Below, one piece after another: positions 1 through 12,439 of a stretch of DNA of 64,000 nt. The position numbers were made by a program, and so were the translations under genes. The stretch's first letter is position 1, and each line of letters begins with the position of its first letter. The notes below the pieces were generated by a model that saw only the letters and a list, made by a program, of their open reading frames with translations, was not told the origin of the DNA and searched no databases. The stretch comes from Atherix ibis (taxonomy: Eukaryota; Arthropoda; Insecta; Diptera; Athericidae). Location of the stretch: assembly GCA_958298945.1 (NCBI GenBank), contig OY282610.1, positions 35,905,667-35,969,666 on the forward strand, in the 5' to 3' direction.

Positions 1-192
1 GATAATGCCAGTTCCCTGATTAAAGTCATTGCGAATGCAATGAAATCATGGAAGTGAAAGCTTGTGCTTCAAATTCAGGTGAGTTTCATTGATGAAATAG
101 AAGTCGGCAGGCTGATTCTGAATGAACTGATAAAGTTCGACTCTTTTGGACAGGCTCACGATAGACCGCACGTTAAATGCTATGATATTTTC
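1..192 (-). pseudogene. Jockey-type retrotransposon endonuclease, N-terminal fragment
   Basis: Read on the minus strand, this encodes the start of an exonuclease-endonuclease-phosphatase domain, the nicking enzyme of non-LTR retrotransposons. Visible motifs are IIAFNVRSI and, about 30 residues later, FINETHLN, which match the Asn and Glu blocks near the start of this domain in jockey-type elements. After SLP the frame breaks, and FHCIRNDFNQGTGII continues in another frame to the window edge, where the later GGxAI-type block would follow. The rest of the element lies to the left of the window. The first residues are joined without a stop to the end of the RTE remnant upstream. Domain call is confident; assignment to the jockey clade is inference. 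Confidence 0.7.
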
Positions 193-1600
193 GTTAATTT
201 TAGTTTGGTTACGTAATGTTCCTAGTTTTACTTTGTCTCTTAACTTGACTTTGAGTATACTTCGCTCCATGCTATGTTGACAGGTTTCTAGTTTGTGTAA
301 GTTTTGTTTTGTTAGACTTCAAGTTTGACATACGTATGTCATGATAGGTAAAATACAGGAATCAAATATTTTTTTCTTAGCTTTAAGTGGTACCTGCGGG
401 TTTTTGACAATTTCTTTAAGAGATCAGTATCTTTTCCATGCTAATTGTACTCTGTTGTTTATTTCTTTGGTTGTAAGGTCTTTTGGTGATATTATCTGTC
501 CTAGGTATGTATATTCATCGACGTACTCTATTTTGTTGCCGTTGACTGTAATGGTGATTTTGTCGGAATTAGTCATTACTTTGGTTTTTGTATTATTCAT
601 GGAGAGTCCGACTTTATCACTTTCGTACACCAACTGTTCAAGCATTGCTTGCAGGCTTCTCGGGTCTTCAGATATTAGAATTAGATCGTCTGCAAATCTT
701 AAATGGTTTAGTTGCATTCCGTTAATGTTTAGTCCATATTGACTCCATTCGAGACGTCTAAATATATATTCAAGCACCGCCGAGAAAAGTTTGGGTGATA
801 GTGGGTCTCCCTGTCGGACTCCTCATTTTATAGGGAAGTATACACCTACTCTTTCTGTTCTTATTTTCGCTTTCATGTTCTTGTATATATTTATTTTTAA
901 CAATTTGTATGTACTTGTTTTCAACCCCTTGTGTTGTAAGCGCTTCCCATATTTTTGTACGTTTTAATGAGTCAAAAGCTTTATTATAGTCTACAAACGC
1001 CAAATAGTAATTGATGCCATATTTTGTACATTTCTGGATAACTTATTTTATGGTGTGTATGTGGTCGATTGTTAAAAAGTCCTTGCGAAAGCCTGCTTAC
1101 CTTCTGGGTTAGTTTTCATCTAAAGTCTTTGTTAAACGATTCAACAGTATTTTGGAAAAGATTTTATAATATATACGTTCAGCATCAGGCTGATGGGTCT
1201 GTACTTAGTTATGTTGTCTTTATTTCCCTTTTTATATAGTAGTATTATAGTTGACATGGTCCACTGGTGAGGTATACATTCTGTCTCAAAAATTTGGTTA
1301 AATAAATCTGAAATAGTGTCTACTATAATATCAGGAGAAGATATGCCATCTTCTCCCGGTGCTTTGCCTCTTTTTTGAGATTTAATAGCTTTTTCTACTT
1401 CTTCTTTCAGTATACTTGGAGTTTCGTCGCTATTATTTGTATCGTTTTCAGTTAGTTGGTGGATTTCGTCTGGTGTTTTGTCGTTGTCGTATAGCTCACG
1501 GTAGTAATCCGTAGCTATGTCTAATATTTCGATTCTATCGGTCTTATTTTTCTTATCTTTCTGGTGTGTCATATTGTCTATCCAGTTTGTACGACAAAAA
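193..1600 (-). pseudogene. RTE-type non-LTR reverse transcriptase remnant
   Basis: Minus-strand pieces read in order as one reverse transcriptase. They run from a linker and palm start (GKAPGEDGISS near 1350, KYRPISL near 1190), through GFRKDF and TIDHIHTI (about 1060-1100), palm motif A AFVDYNKAFDS (about 970-1000), the catalytic box FADDLILIS (about 670-690) with YTYLGQIIS (about 490-510), to the tail MERSILKVKLRDKV (about 230-270). This order and wording match RTE-clade polymerases. Several frameshifts and stops separate the pieces (for example between 1003 and 1141 and around 300-420), so it cannot be translated as one protein. The endonuclease half that should precede it is absent, as expected for a 5'-truncated insertion. 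Confidence 0.85.
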
Positions 1601-2795
1601 AATACTTAATATTAAATTTTTTTTTCTTGATCTAAGAAAAAAAATATTTATTTAAAATTTTAAGCAAAAAACAATATTGAAAACTTAATCGTTTTTATAA
1701 TTTATTGACTGTAAATATTTTAAAATTATTTTGTTACAAATATTTGTGACTACAAAATTTATATAATATTTAATTTTATTTAAAAATTAAATTGAATTAT
1801 TAAAAATTTCATAATAATTTTTAACGATCAACTCAAGCGAGAAAATATAGCTACTCGTATGAATGAATATTCGTAAAATTCAATTGGACAAATAGAAAAT
1901 TGAATTTATTGCTCAGAAATTATTCATAATGAATTTCAGGTTTATAGTTTTCTGTATGTTGTTATATGTTGAGATAGAGGTGGTTGTATTTTATCTAAGC
2001 TGACCTATCAACAATATAGACCTCAGTCATAATTTTAGCATAAAATCAACTTGAATACGATACAATTTTTGTGGTAACTTCATTTTTATGCTGATGTTAT
2101 TCTTTCATGTTTAAATGAATACAAATTCTAAATAATAAATACAAATAAACAATTTTTTTCTGCACATGCTCATATATTTTTCTTTTTCGTATTTCATATT
2201 TTGCCACAACAATTCAATTTCCATAAATATTCGTACATAGTTGTATGGTTGAGGCATAATTTGTTGATGCTTATTTCAAAAGCTAAAAGTTGAACGATAT
2301 TCATTGTATAATTTTTTTTTGGTGAATTTTATTTACAATTTATAAAAAGGACGTAATTTAAGGATGTTATCAGTTATTTTGAATATTATTTTTGAATTTA
2401 TAAATTTGTACAAGCATAAATTCTATACGAAAATTATTCATATTATATTTAAATATTTTGTTTTCAAATCCTACCACTTCACCCTTTTGCTAAAAAAAAC
2501 AAAGGAAAATTTATCAGAATTAAAGATTCAATTAAATAGTGTAAAAATTTTTGTCTTCTAAAAATTTGCTCACTGATGAGCAGAAATTTTGCTTAGTCGT
2601 GAACATATAAATTACTGAATGCTCCACGAAAAACTATTACACTATTAAAAAGGTATCGTTTGTGCTTGGATTCGATACTGCAGATAATTTTTGGAGGTCT
2701 TTTTTTCTGTTTAATTTTGAGAATATCTTAACTTATCAAATATAACGTGATCAGTTATGGGATGTAAATATCTATTAAAATTTCTTCTGTACGTG
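1601..2795. other. AT-rich spacer, no gene seen
   Basis: Long A and T runs with stops in all frames. The only open stretch of note (2364-2561, plus) encodes a Phe/Ile/Lys-rich product typical of chance AT-rich frames. I see no repeat or element end here. Confidence 0.6.
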
Positions 2796-3205
2796 TATAG
2801 ATATGAAAATTTATATAAGACGGATATTTATGGGGAAGGACATAATGGATAGCTTTTGTATAAAGCGAAATATAATAACGAAACTTTTAATAACGAGATA
2901 TATAAAAAAGACTATCAACAATTTTGCAAAATATTTTTTATTGATGGAATTGGATTCTACAAGTTCAAATCTAGAACTCAGGGTAGTTGTCGATACCATC
3001 TTTTTAATTGCATTCAATTAAGGCTTATATGTTGATTCCAGATCAAACATTTAGCCGACGAACTTTATTATCTTTTTATGGTAAAGTATCTGCAGAAGAT
3101 TTCGACTTATGAAGAAAATGTCGCAGTGAAAGCATTCCGAGAGTTTTGAATATTACATTAAAGATACTGTCAAGAACGCTTCCCTGTGGAACACCGGAAA
3201 ATTAC
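2796..3205 (-). pseudogene. Decayed jockey-type reverse transcriptase piece
   Basis: On the minus strand the segment near 3150-3200 reads GVPQGSVLDSIFN, matching the conserved GVPQGS palm block of jockey-type reverse transcriptases. The segment at 2830-2960 aligns by eye with the C-terminal region of the jockey copy at 45.35-45.47 kb: a stretch like CAATC..TCAATAAAAAATA..TTGT(C/T)GAT followed, after a deletion, by CTCGTTATxAAAAGTTTCG. The sequence between these blocks is lost. The open frames on either strand here are by-products of that decay. This is probably one of the oldest jockey copies in the window. Confidence 0.6.
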
Positions 3206-3360
3206 AGTTTAAGACCTCTAGAATTTCAAATTCCTACTTTAAGATCTCTATCTCGGAGGTCTTAAAGTATGAATTTAAAACTCTTGACATCTCAAAAAGT
3301 AGTTTTAAGACCTCAGATATATTAAAGTACTATTTCAAGTTTTAAAGCCTCAAATTTTTA
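3200..3360. repeat. Short degenerate TTTAAGACCTC repeats with a small hairpin
   Basis: The word (T)TTAAGACCTC or close variants occurs several times at uneven spacing. One copy is inverted, giving arms 3235-3248 and 3256-3269 with one mismatch and a 7-nt loop. The same word family recurs in the degenerate array at 47.8-50.1 kb. Confidence 0.45.
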
Positions 3361-5985
3361 TGATTTAATTTAATAAAAATATTGTTTTATAGAGATTATT
3401 TTGATTAATAATATATACTCTTAAAAATGATCTATGTTTCAAAAAATTTAAGTTGAATAGTCTTTTCACATGCCAAATACAATATAAAAAGATGTAAAAC
3501 ATGAACGAATTTTAGGAAAATATGAATACTCGTTAGGAAAAAAAATTTTTTTTTTTTTGCTATATTTTAATAATGTTTTCTTTTTTTCTTATAGAAATTT
3601 TTAGTTTTCCTAACAGTTTGTGATTTCCAGTGCCACTTAAAAATAAATAAAAATAAATTTATGTTTACAAAAATGGTTTTGTAAGAAATTTAAAATAGAA
3701 AAAATTCCGAAGAATATTTTTGGATTATTTTTCAAAAGATTTTTCTCAATAAAGTTAAAAAAAATATTCTATTAAAAGCTTTAGATATAATATTTATTTC
3801 CAAAAATCAACAAAGACATATGTATGTCCTGATAATATAAAAACTATAATCTTTACGAAAGTAGAAAAAAAAAACGATTTTCATTTATGAATATATGAAA
3901 ATCATAAAATTTTTGTAACCATATTATTGACGGATGAATATTCCATAAAATCAATAAAGTTATACATTTTTGGACTTTTCTATTAACGATGAAAAAAGAA
4001 AGTCATGAAAAAAATATTTTATCACTTCCTATCTACCTTAATTGCTCCACTTTACTTCTCAATCGATTAAGAGAATTAACAAATAAATAGCACTTTATGT
4101 TGGTTGAAGACTTTTTGGGTAATTTACTTTTTCGATTCGTTAGTCACGTCAATTTGGTCACCTTAACATAGTCTAATAATAGTAAAGTTAGAAAAATAAA
4201 AATAAACCAGAAAAAAAAACAACAAAACTGAATCTAAGAAATAAGAAAGAATTACCTCTAATAATCCTATCCAAACAGGTGTAGACAGTTTAAGGGAAGC
4301 TACGAGTACATTATCCAGTTAAAGGCTGGGGCCATTCTTTATTCTTACACGATTAAACAAGACAATAATCTACTTACACTTTTGGGGTTAGTGTTCAAAT
4401 ATTTTTCTACGAAAATTATCGAAATACTTAAGATATATTGTTATTTTTAGATTGTATTTGGTTTTTTTTCCTTCTTTTTTTTCTTTTCTTTTAATGTTAT
4501 TCGAATCTGAAAATGTTTGTATTTTGTTGAAATTATTTAGTTCCAAATAGTTCTGACATTTTCATTTCACACTGTTATTATCATCCTTTTGTAAAACCCT
4601 ATTCCAACATATCAGCTATTATGATAAGAAAACATAACTGAGGTTGGTATATATTTGTTATATTTATTTTATTATTTGTCCAGTCAATTTCCGATAAGAC
4701 CATACACATGAGCATGCATTGATCCTTACCTTACGAGTAGATATGTTACATTCGAATATGGAATAGTTTCTTATAGTCAGTCATATTGTTGTATGGTTCT
4801 TATTGCAACGTTATTTATTGGAGCTACTAGCAAACTTAATTTGATACGTGATATTTTAGGTTATTGTACTTTTCATTTGTCTGAGCATTTATTCTACTCG
4901 ATAAAAGGTTATTAGAGATGTGATAGAAATGTAACTTATAGAAAAATATTTAACCATCAACCAGGAATATATGGAATTATGTTTGTACACATATCTTCTA
5001 CAATAATGGACATATTATAATCAAATATTAACAAAAAAAATAACCAAAAAAAAAACTCTATAAAAGATAGGAAAAATAAATAAATAAAATTGTATTTTCT
5101 TTGCAAGCTTCTAGGATAATTGAAACAAAAGAAAACGAATATACTCGCATGTATGTACTTACTAAACTTACCCTTGTTACGACTATGTACAATATATATG
5201 GTATCATTATATATTGTTTCTTTCATCCTTTATTATCTTTATATATAAGTATTTCCTTAATTTTAATTATTTGTATTTATAATAAAAATAGAATTGAAAA
5301 AAAAAATAACTTTTTCGATTACACTTTCACTTATTAAGTTCACTGAAAAATTTAAGAACTTTTCTTTGTTAGGGGTTGTATCAGTAGGCAATTAAAAAAA
5401 AAGAACAGTATCTAAAAAATGATAATTTATATTATTGAAAAAAAAACAAACAAAAAAACATCCCTTATATCATTTTTAATTTATTTTCATCTAAGCTTAT
5501 TAAGTTGATTTATAACAAAAATAAAATACCAAAACTCTTATGTCATTTTTGGGATGTTTATGGTATATAATTATGGAGGAGTGAATATAGTAAAATATAT
5601 ATGTGTTGGAATTCATACTTATAGAAGAAGCGAAAAACTGGACTAAGTAGATTAGATTGTCAGGTACATAAAGTTCTCTTTGTTCAGAAATATTCTCTTT
5701 TGATTAGATTAAAGTCAATGCGTTTAAGAAGAAGCATTTCCTCAAAAACAAGGCCAAATATCTTCAATTTTTTTTCCTTCTTCCTATTACAAAATAGAAA
5801 TATGTACGTGTATGTATGTGTGTATATAAATATTTAGAAAGCTATGGGTGCTAGAAAGAAGCTATCAGCATAGACGTAACAAACAATATTACGTTACGTC
5901 TATAACTTATTTAAGATTTTTCGTATTCTGTAAGTCCTGATGCCATAGGAAAATATGAAACATGGCAAAGGACATGACCAAATAC
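3361..5985. other. AT-rich spacer, no gene seen
   Basis: No coding signal, terminal repeat or structured RNA was recognised. The overlapping open frames around 4957-5337 occur on both strands, are rich in Phe, Ile, Tyr and Asn, and resemble no family I know, so I treat them as chance. Confidence 0.55.
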
Positions 5986-5989
5986 TGAA

Positions 5990-6210
5990 TATTGGGTTGT
6001 GAACTTTAACATTATTAGTAATAGAAGCAGGTTGCTCCTTGAGCTATTTAACCGATTCTGTATGACAACTTGGATTAGTTGATCTAAGTATGAAAAGGCT
6101 CTTCACAATAACTAGAACATCCGCTGTTCACTCATGGTAAGGACTAAAATATGTTAAAGTTGTTCCTAACTCCGGCAAGTATGCCCAGAAAGTGTATGTG
6201 TGTGTATATG
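5990..6210 (+). pseudogene. Possible non-LTR reverse transcriptase scrap
   Basis: A plus-strand stretch around 6120-6190 reads HSW, a stop, then GLKYVKVVPNSGKYAQK. This resembles the W..(A/V)KVVxIPKxGK block at the start of the reverse transcriptase palm in R1/I/jockey-type elements. Local base composition is also less AT-biased than the flanks. There are stops and no other certain motif, so this is a weak call. Confidence 0.3.
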
Positions 6211-7640
6211 TGTCCTTGATGATGTTCAAAAGGACTCTACACCATTGTCAGCAGATGTGTTAAAGTAGATTTTTTCTTTGGAATCTTGCTGAATTTTTAT
6301 TCATGTTTGATTTTTTTCTCATTTTTCTCTAGACAATGATACTATGACAAAAAAGGGGTTCCGTGGTGGGGTAATGCATGAAATTATTCGCTATGCGAGA
6401 AAAAAAAATTGTATGCTTCAATTGGAAACACTCGGGGAAAAGTAACGAAATTTTTGTTTTTGCAAAACTAAAAAACAAAAACAAAAAATAACCCAAAATG
6501 ACGATCAAACGAACAGAGGGATTTATAGAAGAGAGAGTTTGGTCTTTGGTTGGGGCGGAATATAATTGCTTCTATTTGAGCGAAAATCATATGAGATAAG
6601 ATTGGAAAAGTATTAGATTCGATTCTTTAGTTTTGTCTTCTTTTTTTTTTAAATAAAATAATAAGACAATCTGTCTGTTGTTATACTCGTATGAATCCGA
6701 ATTTAAAAATGTAGTTATTCGTAGTTTTGTGAATTGGGACTACACTGTTACGAGGTTACGTGATCCAATTCCAATATTTGTGGTCAAGAATTAATCAATT
6801 CGTAAAATATTATATTGAATAGTACAATATAAAAATGGAGAATAGTTATTAGCTGGTTCATAGTCTTGTTCGAAATTTATTGTAATAAGCACACACCGTA
6901 TAATGGGAATGTTAGTAAACTTCTCTTTTTATGAACACGAAATGGGGCAGTTATGATTCTGTTGGTATGAACAAGTAAAATTGGGCGTTTTTCGTTTTTA
7001 GACAAATGCCCTAACCTAGCATTAAAGGTCAGTGCATGTACTACATGTTGTAGTAGAGCTGCTCTAAGGACTCACCAAATAGTAGGGTTGCTTTTATTTT
7101 TATACTGACGTCATTAAATTTTTTTATTGATTTTTTTTTTTACTATTATTTTACTGAGACAATTCGGTATTAAGAAAATAATTCTGGTATTTATAATTTC
7201 AGTTTTTAGTTAATAATTCTACGCATTGTTTTTAGCATTTATTCGTATAAGTTGCAACGATAAATTAATTTTATGAAAACTATTGTTATCTAAATTTAAT
7301 TTTTTTTCTTGATAATATGTATAATTTTTTTAAAATTAATCTAAATTTATAATTAGTCGCATTTTGAAAAAAAAAGTGTATAAGGTTTTCAATATTACGA
7401 ACTCGCTCTGATAAGTCAGTGATATATGCAAGAAATGTAGCTGTTATCAGCAAAACTATATTTTTTTCAGTATATTACATTTTCAAAAAGACGCAATTTA
7501 GAATTTTATAAATTTTTGTTAATTAGTTTAATTTTGACATCCACTGAAAGTAGACAAGGTTTTTAGTTTTTTGATAAATTGAATTTGGATTCACAATTTG
7601 CTAAGGAAAAAGAATATCTTAAAATAGCTGAAATGATATA
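6211..7640. other. AT-rich spacer, no gene seen
   Basis: Nothing beyond homopolymer runs and short chance frames was recognised. Confidence 0.55.
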
Positions 7641-7689
7641 CACTTATAAAAGAATATTTAAAATAAGCTGAAATGGTATAAACTTAAAA

Positions 7690-7727
7690 AAAAGCAGCGG
7701 ATTTAAGCTTATAAACCTGGTACACAA
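7690..7727. repeat. Solo mauritiana-type mariner inverted terminal repeat
   Basis: The string GCAGCGGATTTAAGCTTATA followed by AACCTGGTA closely matches the right end of the mariner at 20670-21808 (AACAGCGGGTTTAAGCTTAT then ACACTTGGTA). No matching left end or transposase of that family is visible beside it, so it looks like a relic end. Confidence 0.7.
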
Positions 7728-7741
7728 AATCACACAAAAAG

Positions 7742-7985
7742 TTTGTGGTAGGAGACAGGTATTGTCGAGATGGCTGGCGCATTTGCTAATACCTGACCAA
7801 AAACGTATTTGTGTAATGACTTCAATGGAGTATTTGGACATTTTCAAACCTAATGCAAATAAATTTTTGCATCAATTCATACTTGTTTATGAACCATAGA
7901 TTCACCATTGTAAAGTAAAAACCCAAGTTCAGTTAAAACAATATATTTCTATTAACCAAGGTTATGGACATGATTTTCTAGAATT
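7742..7985 (+). pseudogene. Mariner transposase fragment around the first catalytic block
   Basis: One plus-strand frame reads LSRWLAHLLIPDQKRICVM, then EYLDIFKPNANKFLHQFI, then LVYEP, a stop, and IHHCKVKTQ. In mariner transposases the equivalent stretch is (V)P(H/R)LLTPDQKR followed by FLxRF(I/V)T(V/M)DE(T/P)W(I)HH, where the D of VDE is the first catalytic aspartate. Here that position reads Y. No second or third catalytic block is recognisable downstream. It lies just right of a solo terminal repeat of a different mariner type, so the two need not be from one element. Confidence 0.7.
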
Positions 7986-8224
7986 CACATGTTATAATCT
8001 TCATAAAAACGATAACAGGTCAGTATTATTATACTAGATTTTTAGACCAGTTAAATAATAAAATTAATACAAACCGACCGAATTCGGCGAAGAAAGAGTT
8101 TTGACTCCAATTCAAAAGTTAAATGATTTTTTTTTACTGAATTTGATAAATCGTACTACACAGATGATATAACGAAGTTGTAGTATTATTGGGCAAAGTT
8201 AAGGGTTTTCGAATAAGAGTGATA

Positions 8225-9460
8225 TGATTTCTTTCCAAAAAAAAACCACACTAATTGTTAAGGAAATTCAAATGTTTTTTATTTAATGTGAAGTACAATC
8301 AATACAATTAAGTTCTAAATAAAACGTAATTTAAATGGCCTCCACGACATATTTTGCAGGAACGAATTCGATGAACCCAATTTTCGAGCACTTTTTCCAC
8401 TAAATCAAGTCGTATGTCATGAATAGCACGTTCAATATTGACTTCTAAAGCTTGAAGAGAGTCTGGTTTATTTCTAAAGACCAATGACTTCAAATAACCC
8501 CACAAGAAATTGTCTAATGGTGTTAAATCACAACTTCTTGGAGGCAATTCAATGTCACAATTTCTTGAAATAATCGAATCTCCAAACTTTTCTCGCAATA
8601 ATTCGGTTATTGCACGTGCTGTGTGGCACGTAGCCCCGTCTTGTTGGAACCAGATGTTGTCAAGATCAACTTTTTCAAAATTCGGCCATAAATTTTTTTT
8701 TCGGTTATCAACGATCTATACCGCTCTCCACCGTTACGGTGTTGCCAGCTCCATTTCGAAAGAAGTACGGACCGATGATTCCACCAGACCAAAAACCACA
8801 CCAAACTGTTAATTTAGGTGAATGTAATGGGTGTTCATGAATAATTTGTGGATTTTCTGCGCACCAGAATCGACAGTTTTGTTTATTTACCGCACCACTC
8901 AGATGAAAGTGAGCCTCATCGGAGAAGATGATTTTCTTAAAAAAATCGTTATCACTTTCAAGTTGTTCCAAGACAAAATCAGCAAATTCACGGCGTTTAC
9001 GGTGGTCCAATGGCTTCAGTTCTTGAGTGATAACAATTTTATACGGATGCAAGCCCAAATCCATTCTCAAAATCTGCCAGGTTGTGGTTTGAGACAGTCC
9101 CAATTCTTGAGAACGTCTTGGAATCGACAAATTGCGGTCTTCAGCAACACTTGCCTGAACGGCAGCAATATTTTCATTACTTCGAGCGGTTCCTTATCTT
9201 ATTGGCACTTGAACATTATGTAAAGAAAATGTGCGCTCGAAAATTTTAACAATTCGACGAATAGCGCGCACAGTTGGATGATTATTACGACCATAAAATG
9301 TTAAAAGCGCACGAAAAGTTGCAATTGGAGAACGATTATTTTGCGTATATCTCTTCATGATAAAATTGTAAACATTACTGAATACAATGCAAAAAAATAA
9401 TAACAGATCATGGCATATTACAAATGGCCGAAACGTCAATTAAAATATATCAATTTTTGT
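8225..9460 (-). mobile_element. DD41D-type mariner-family element, ends not defined
   Basis: The transposase pseudogene (8300-9370) fills most of this stretch. I could not identify a clean terminal inverted repeat pair or TA duplication, so the outer limits are estimates from the coding span plus short flanks. Confidence 0.55.
8300..9370 (-). pseudogene. DD41D-type mariner-family transposase, near full length, broken
   Basis: Cut-and-paste DNA transposase read on the minus strand. Parts in order: an N-terminal helix-turn-helix start (MKRYTQNNRSP, near 9350), a second helix region (IPRRSQELGLSQTTTWQILR, 9060-9130), the first catalytic block KIIFSDEAHFHL (near 8920), the second FQQDGATCHTA (8615-8650), and the third PPRSCDLTPLDNFLWG (8490-8540). 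I counted 41 residues between the D of QQD and the D of TPLD in a single unbroken frame, which matches the DD41D (rosa-like) group rather than DD34D. Lesions: a TAA after QVPIR near 9195, a frameshift near 8720 after NTVTV, and another near 8690. All three catalytic Asp codons survive. A related but distinct copy lies at 45.84-46.6 kb. Confidence 0.88.
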
Positions 9461-10690
9461 TGAATAAATTATATATCTGTTTTATTTATCACTGATTTAT
9501 CAGACTAACTATTAAAAATTTGTTTCAAAAATGGGATTTGGTGATATCAATTAGATCGTGTGTTTTGATGCCAGTGGAATTTTTCTTTTAGGGTTACGTG
9601 AAAAAACTGTATCCATGCAGACAATCCTTAAACTTGGGTGCATTCGACTTATTAAATATTCTATATTATTGGAAAGATTAAGTTATGATTATGCAAAAAA
9701 TTCTTTAGAATTATAATTTTATAGAAGATTGATTATTTTTCATAAAAACATTATTGTATTATTATATTTAGAGAATGAATCCAAAAGTGAAGAAAAATAT
9801 ATTAAAAGGGACTCGTAATAATATAAATAAAAAATTCACAAATTTATTATACTTTTATGTTTATTATAATTAAAATTTTACGATTAAAATAAAAATGATA
9901 ATAATATTACATTCTAGTTCATGGATTATCAGAAATGACCATAATGAAAATAGTAATAAAAAATGAAAAACAATAATAATATCTACAATGACTATCAGGA
10001 AAACCGATCGATAAAATTTAGTATATTGATTAAAAGAAATTAGAATTTTTTTTCTTCATTGTTCAGTAAAAGAATGCCGATCTTTGTGGGTAAGAAAAAT
10101 TTTAGAGCCTCAATTATTTTTTATTATTTCTCAATAAAATTACTTTTCTACTTTCTTTTACACTTATATATTTGTATATATTTGCGTTAACATACAAAGA
10201 CATTATCCAGCAAGGATATTATGTATTTATATAACTTTCAAAATAATATTTTCTTTTCAGACCAGTTATCCTAATTTTTTTTTTACATATTTTTGATTTT
10301 AAATGGAAAAAGCTCATATACATAATATAAACATTTTATATTTTTATTACAAAGAATTTATATGAAAAGGATAATAAACTTTTGTTGATATTAAACATAA
10401 AATGAGGAATGATCTAAATCAATATTAAGGATATGTAAATTGGAAATTTTTGCCTTTTGATTTTAGGAAATTTGCATATTCGATTTTAGTAATTAATATA
10501 GAAAATTTCTTTATGTAAGCAAGACTATATAAAATTAAGGGGCTATATTATGCCTTAAGTTTTCTGATTATAGATACAAATATAATGTCATTATTTCTAT
10601 AACATATCAACTATTAATCAAATAGAGTTTTAGAGGCAATAACGATAATGTTGGTTAGGGATTTCATTAAAAGTGGTTTTATTCTTAGTA
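9461..10690. other. AT-rich spacer, no gene seen
   Basis: No motif, terminal repeat or sizeable open frame was recognised. Confidence 0.55.
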
Positions 10691-10759
10691 AAGGTTCGCC
10701 ATGGAACCTAGAATAAAGGATTTCTATCTGTTTATTCCTATTGTCTCGGTATGAATCGC

Positions 10760-11235
10760 ATCCATATCTGAAAAGGATCGTTACTGGTGATGATAAGCGG
10801 GTCTTCTACAGCAAGCCGAAGAATATAAATCTAGCACCACTTTCAACAAACATTAAATATAAATCAAGTACCCTCGACCAACATTGATAATCAAAAAGAT
10901 TCTTCTCTGTATTTTATCCGTTTTTTTTAGGATAATTTATTACGAATTTTAAAAATCTGGTCTGATAGTCACTGTTTTAGTGAATAACGCCCGACGCATT
11001 CTGCAGCATGACAACGCAAGACCACACACAGCAAAGATCACGCAGGCAGAACAATCAGGGAGATGGATTTGAAAGTTCTGCAAGATCCATAATATTTCGC
11101 AGATGTTGCACCTGTCGAACATCATATTCTAGTCCTTAGAGTAGATAGTCCATCTGGATTCATTTTTCAATGAAAAAGCACGCAAGTTTTACAAGAGGGG
11201 AATTGATAATCTGCCTAATTTATACAATAAATTTA
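10760..11235 (+). pseudogene. Strongly decayed mariner-type transposase
   Basis: Plus-strand reading gives HPYLKRIVTGDDKRVFYSKP (10768-10830), matching the first catalytic block RIVTGDEKW..Y of mariners. About 170 bp later comes LQHDNARPHTAKITQ (11010-11050), the second block. In a shifted frame FADVAPVEHHI follows at about 11095-11130, where SPDLAPSDYHLF would be expected. The tail KFYKRGIDNLPNLY (11190-11225) matches the FYxRGIxxLPxRW end of the family. Stops and frameshifts are frequent, and neither terminal repeat was found. Family membership is well supported; the subfamily is not resolved. Confidence 0.75.
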
Positions 11236-11348
11236 TTTTCATTGTTTTCTATTATTAAAAAGATAAAAGAAAACAATGGAAATAAATTCCTATTCCTGTT
11301 AAAAAAAAAGTAATCATGTTTTTCCGTCTTACCTAATATAACAATATA

Positions 11349-12250
11349 TTGGGTTGTCCGGAAAGTAACTTCGTTTTTTTTTAAATAACAATTAAAGACG
11401 ATTTTCTTATAGTGAATTTATATTTTATTCAATTAAGGGTTTTCCAATCTGATCTAATACTCTTTGCCATCTTTCCGGTAGTAGCATGTTTCCACGCTCA
11501 TAAAATTTTTGTTCTTCGCTGATCCAAGTGATTTTTGACTTCCTCATTTGAATTAAACGTTTTACCGTCTAGGTCTGGAGAGTATGGTGGGTGTGGCAAT
11601 ATATCCCAACCAAGCTCTAAAAGCTTTTTTCGAGTAGTCAAACTTGTATGTGGTTTCGCATTATCCTGTTGGAACACTACTTTTCCTATTGAACAATTCT
11701 GGCCTTTTTTCTTTAATTGCGTCATTCAATTTGTCCAACTGATGACAGTACACTTCAGAATTGATCGTTGTGTTACTCGATAGAAGCTTGGCTTTCGAAG
11801 TGCTTTGAACCAGTTTATCTTCTTTGCTCCAGGATCTTTTGCGCTTAACATTGTTGTAGATAAACCATTTCTCATCTTCAGTGATTATACGCTTAAAAAA
11901 TGGATCATTTTCTTGGCGTTTAAGAAGCAAATCACAAAAGTCAATGCGACGGCACAAATTTTTTCCGTAAGAGAATGAGAAACCCATATATAGAGTTTTG
12001 AGATAAAACCTAGACGTTTCAAATAATCATGAACAGTCGAATTCGATAAATTTAATCTCTCAGCGATCTCACGAGTTATTATTCACAGACAAGCCTTACT
12101 ATAGGCTTTTTTCACAGACAAGCCTTACTATATCAGTTGTCAACTGTCAAAATACATATGATTATTCAACTTAAGTGTGAAGTTGGTTGTGCAAAAATAC
12201 AATTAAGTCCTCTGCTGAGCAAAAACGAAATTACTTTCCAGCCAACCCAA
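11349..12250 (-). mobile_element. Mariner element with TIRs and TA duplication, internally deleted
   Basis: The left end starts TTGGGTTGTCCGGAAAGTAA and the right end finishes CTTTCCAGCCAACCCAA, which are inverted copies with few mismatches. Each end is flanked by TA (11347-11348 and 12251-12252), the mariner target duplication. The element is about 900 bp, well under the usual 1.3 kb. Near the right end a 22-bp string is duplicated in tandem (12082-12103 and 12111-12132). Confidence 0.88.
11440..12080 (-). pseudogene. Mariner transposase pseudogene lacking the third catalytic Asp
   Basis: Minus-strand pieces: STVHDYLKRLGFISKLYIWV (helix-turn-helix end, 11975-12045), RRIDFCDLLLKRQEN, then IITEDEKWF with the first catalytic Asp (near 11880), and FQQDNAKPHTSLTTRKKLL with the second (11625-11675). 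The reading HPPYSPDL is then followed directly by DGKTFNSNEEVK near 11570. In complete mariners SPDL is followed by APSDYHLF and about 10 more residues, so the third catalytic Asp has been removed by deletion. A second deletion removes the block between QSTSKAKL and the NSEVYCHQLD region. The DNA-binding N-terminus is incomplete. It cannot encode an active enzyme. Confidence 0.88.
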
Positions 12251-12439
12251 TATAATATTATTCAAATAGCTGCCACGACACTTTTTGAAGGTCTTGATTC
12301 TTTTGAGGTTAGTTTTGATGACCATTTCTAATATTTCTACCATTAATGTTTCAATTATTACTTAACGGATATTCAAAAATTCCGAAATTACGAGCAGTTA
12401 TGTTTCGCATGTTATCTGATGGCTCTTTAAATGCTCCAA

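Noticed and set aside
4957..5337. Overlapping open frames on both strands as small genes.
   Set aside because: Composition is that of random AT-rich DNA, with no motif, repeat conservation or element context.
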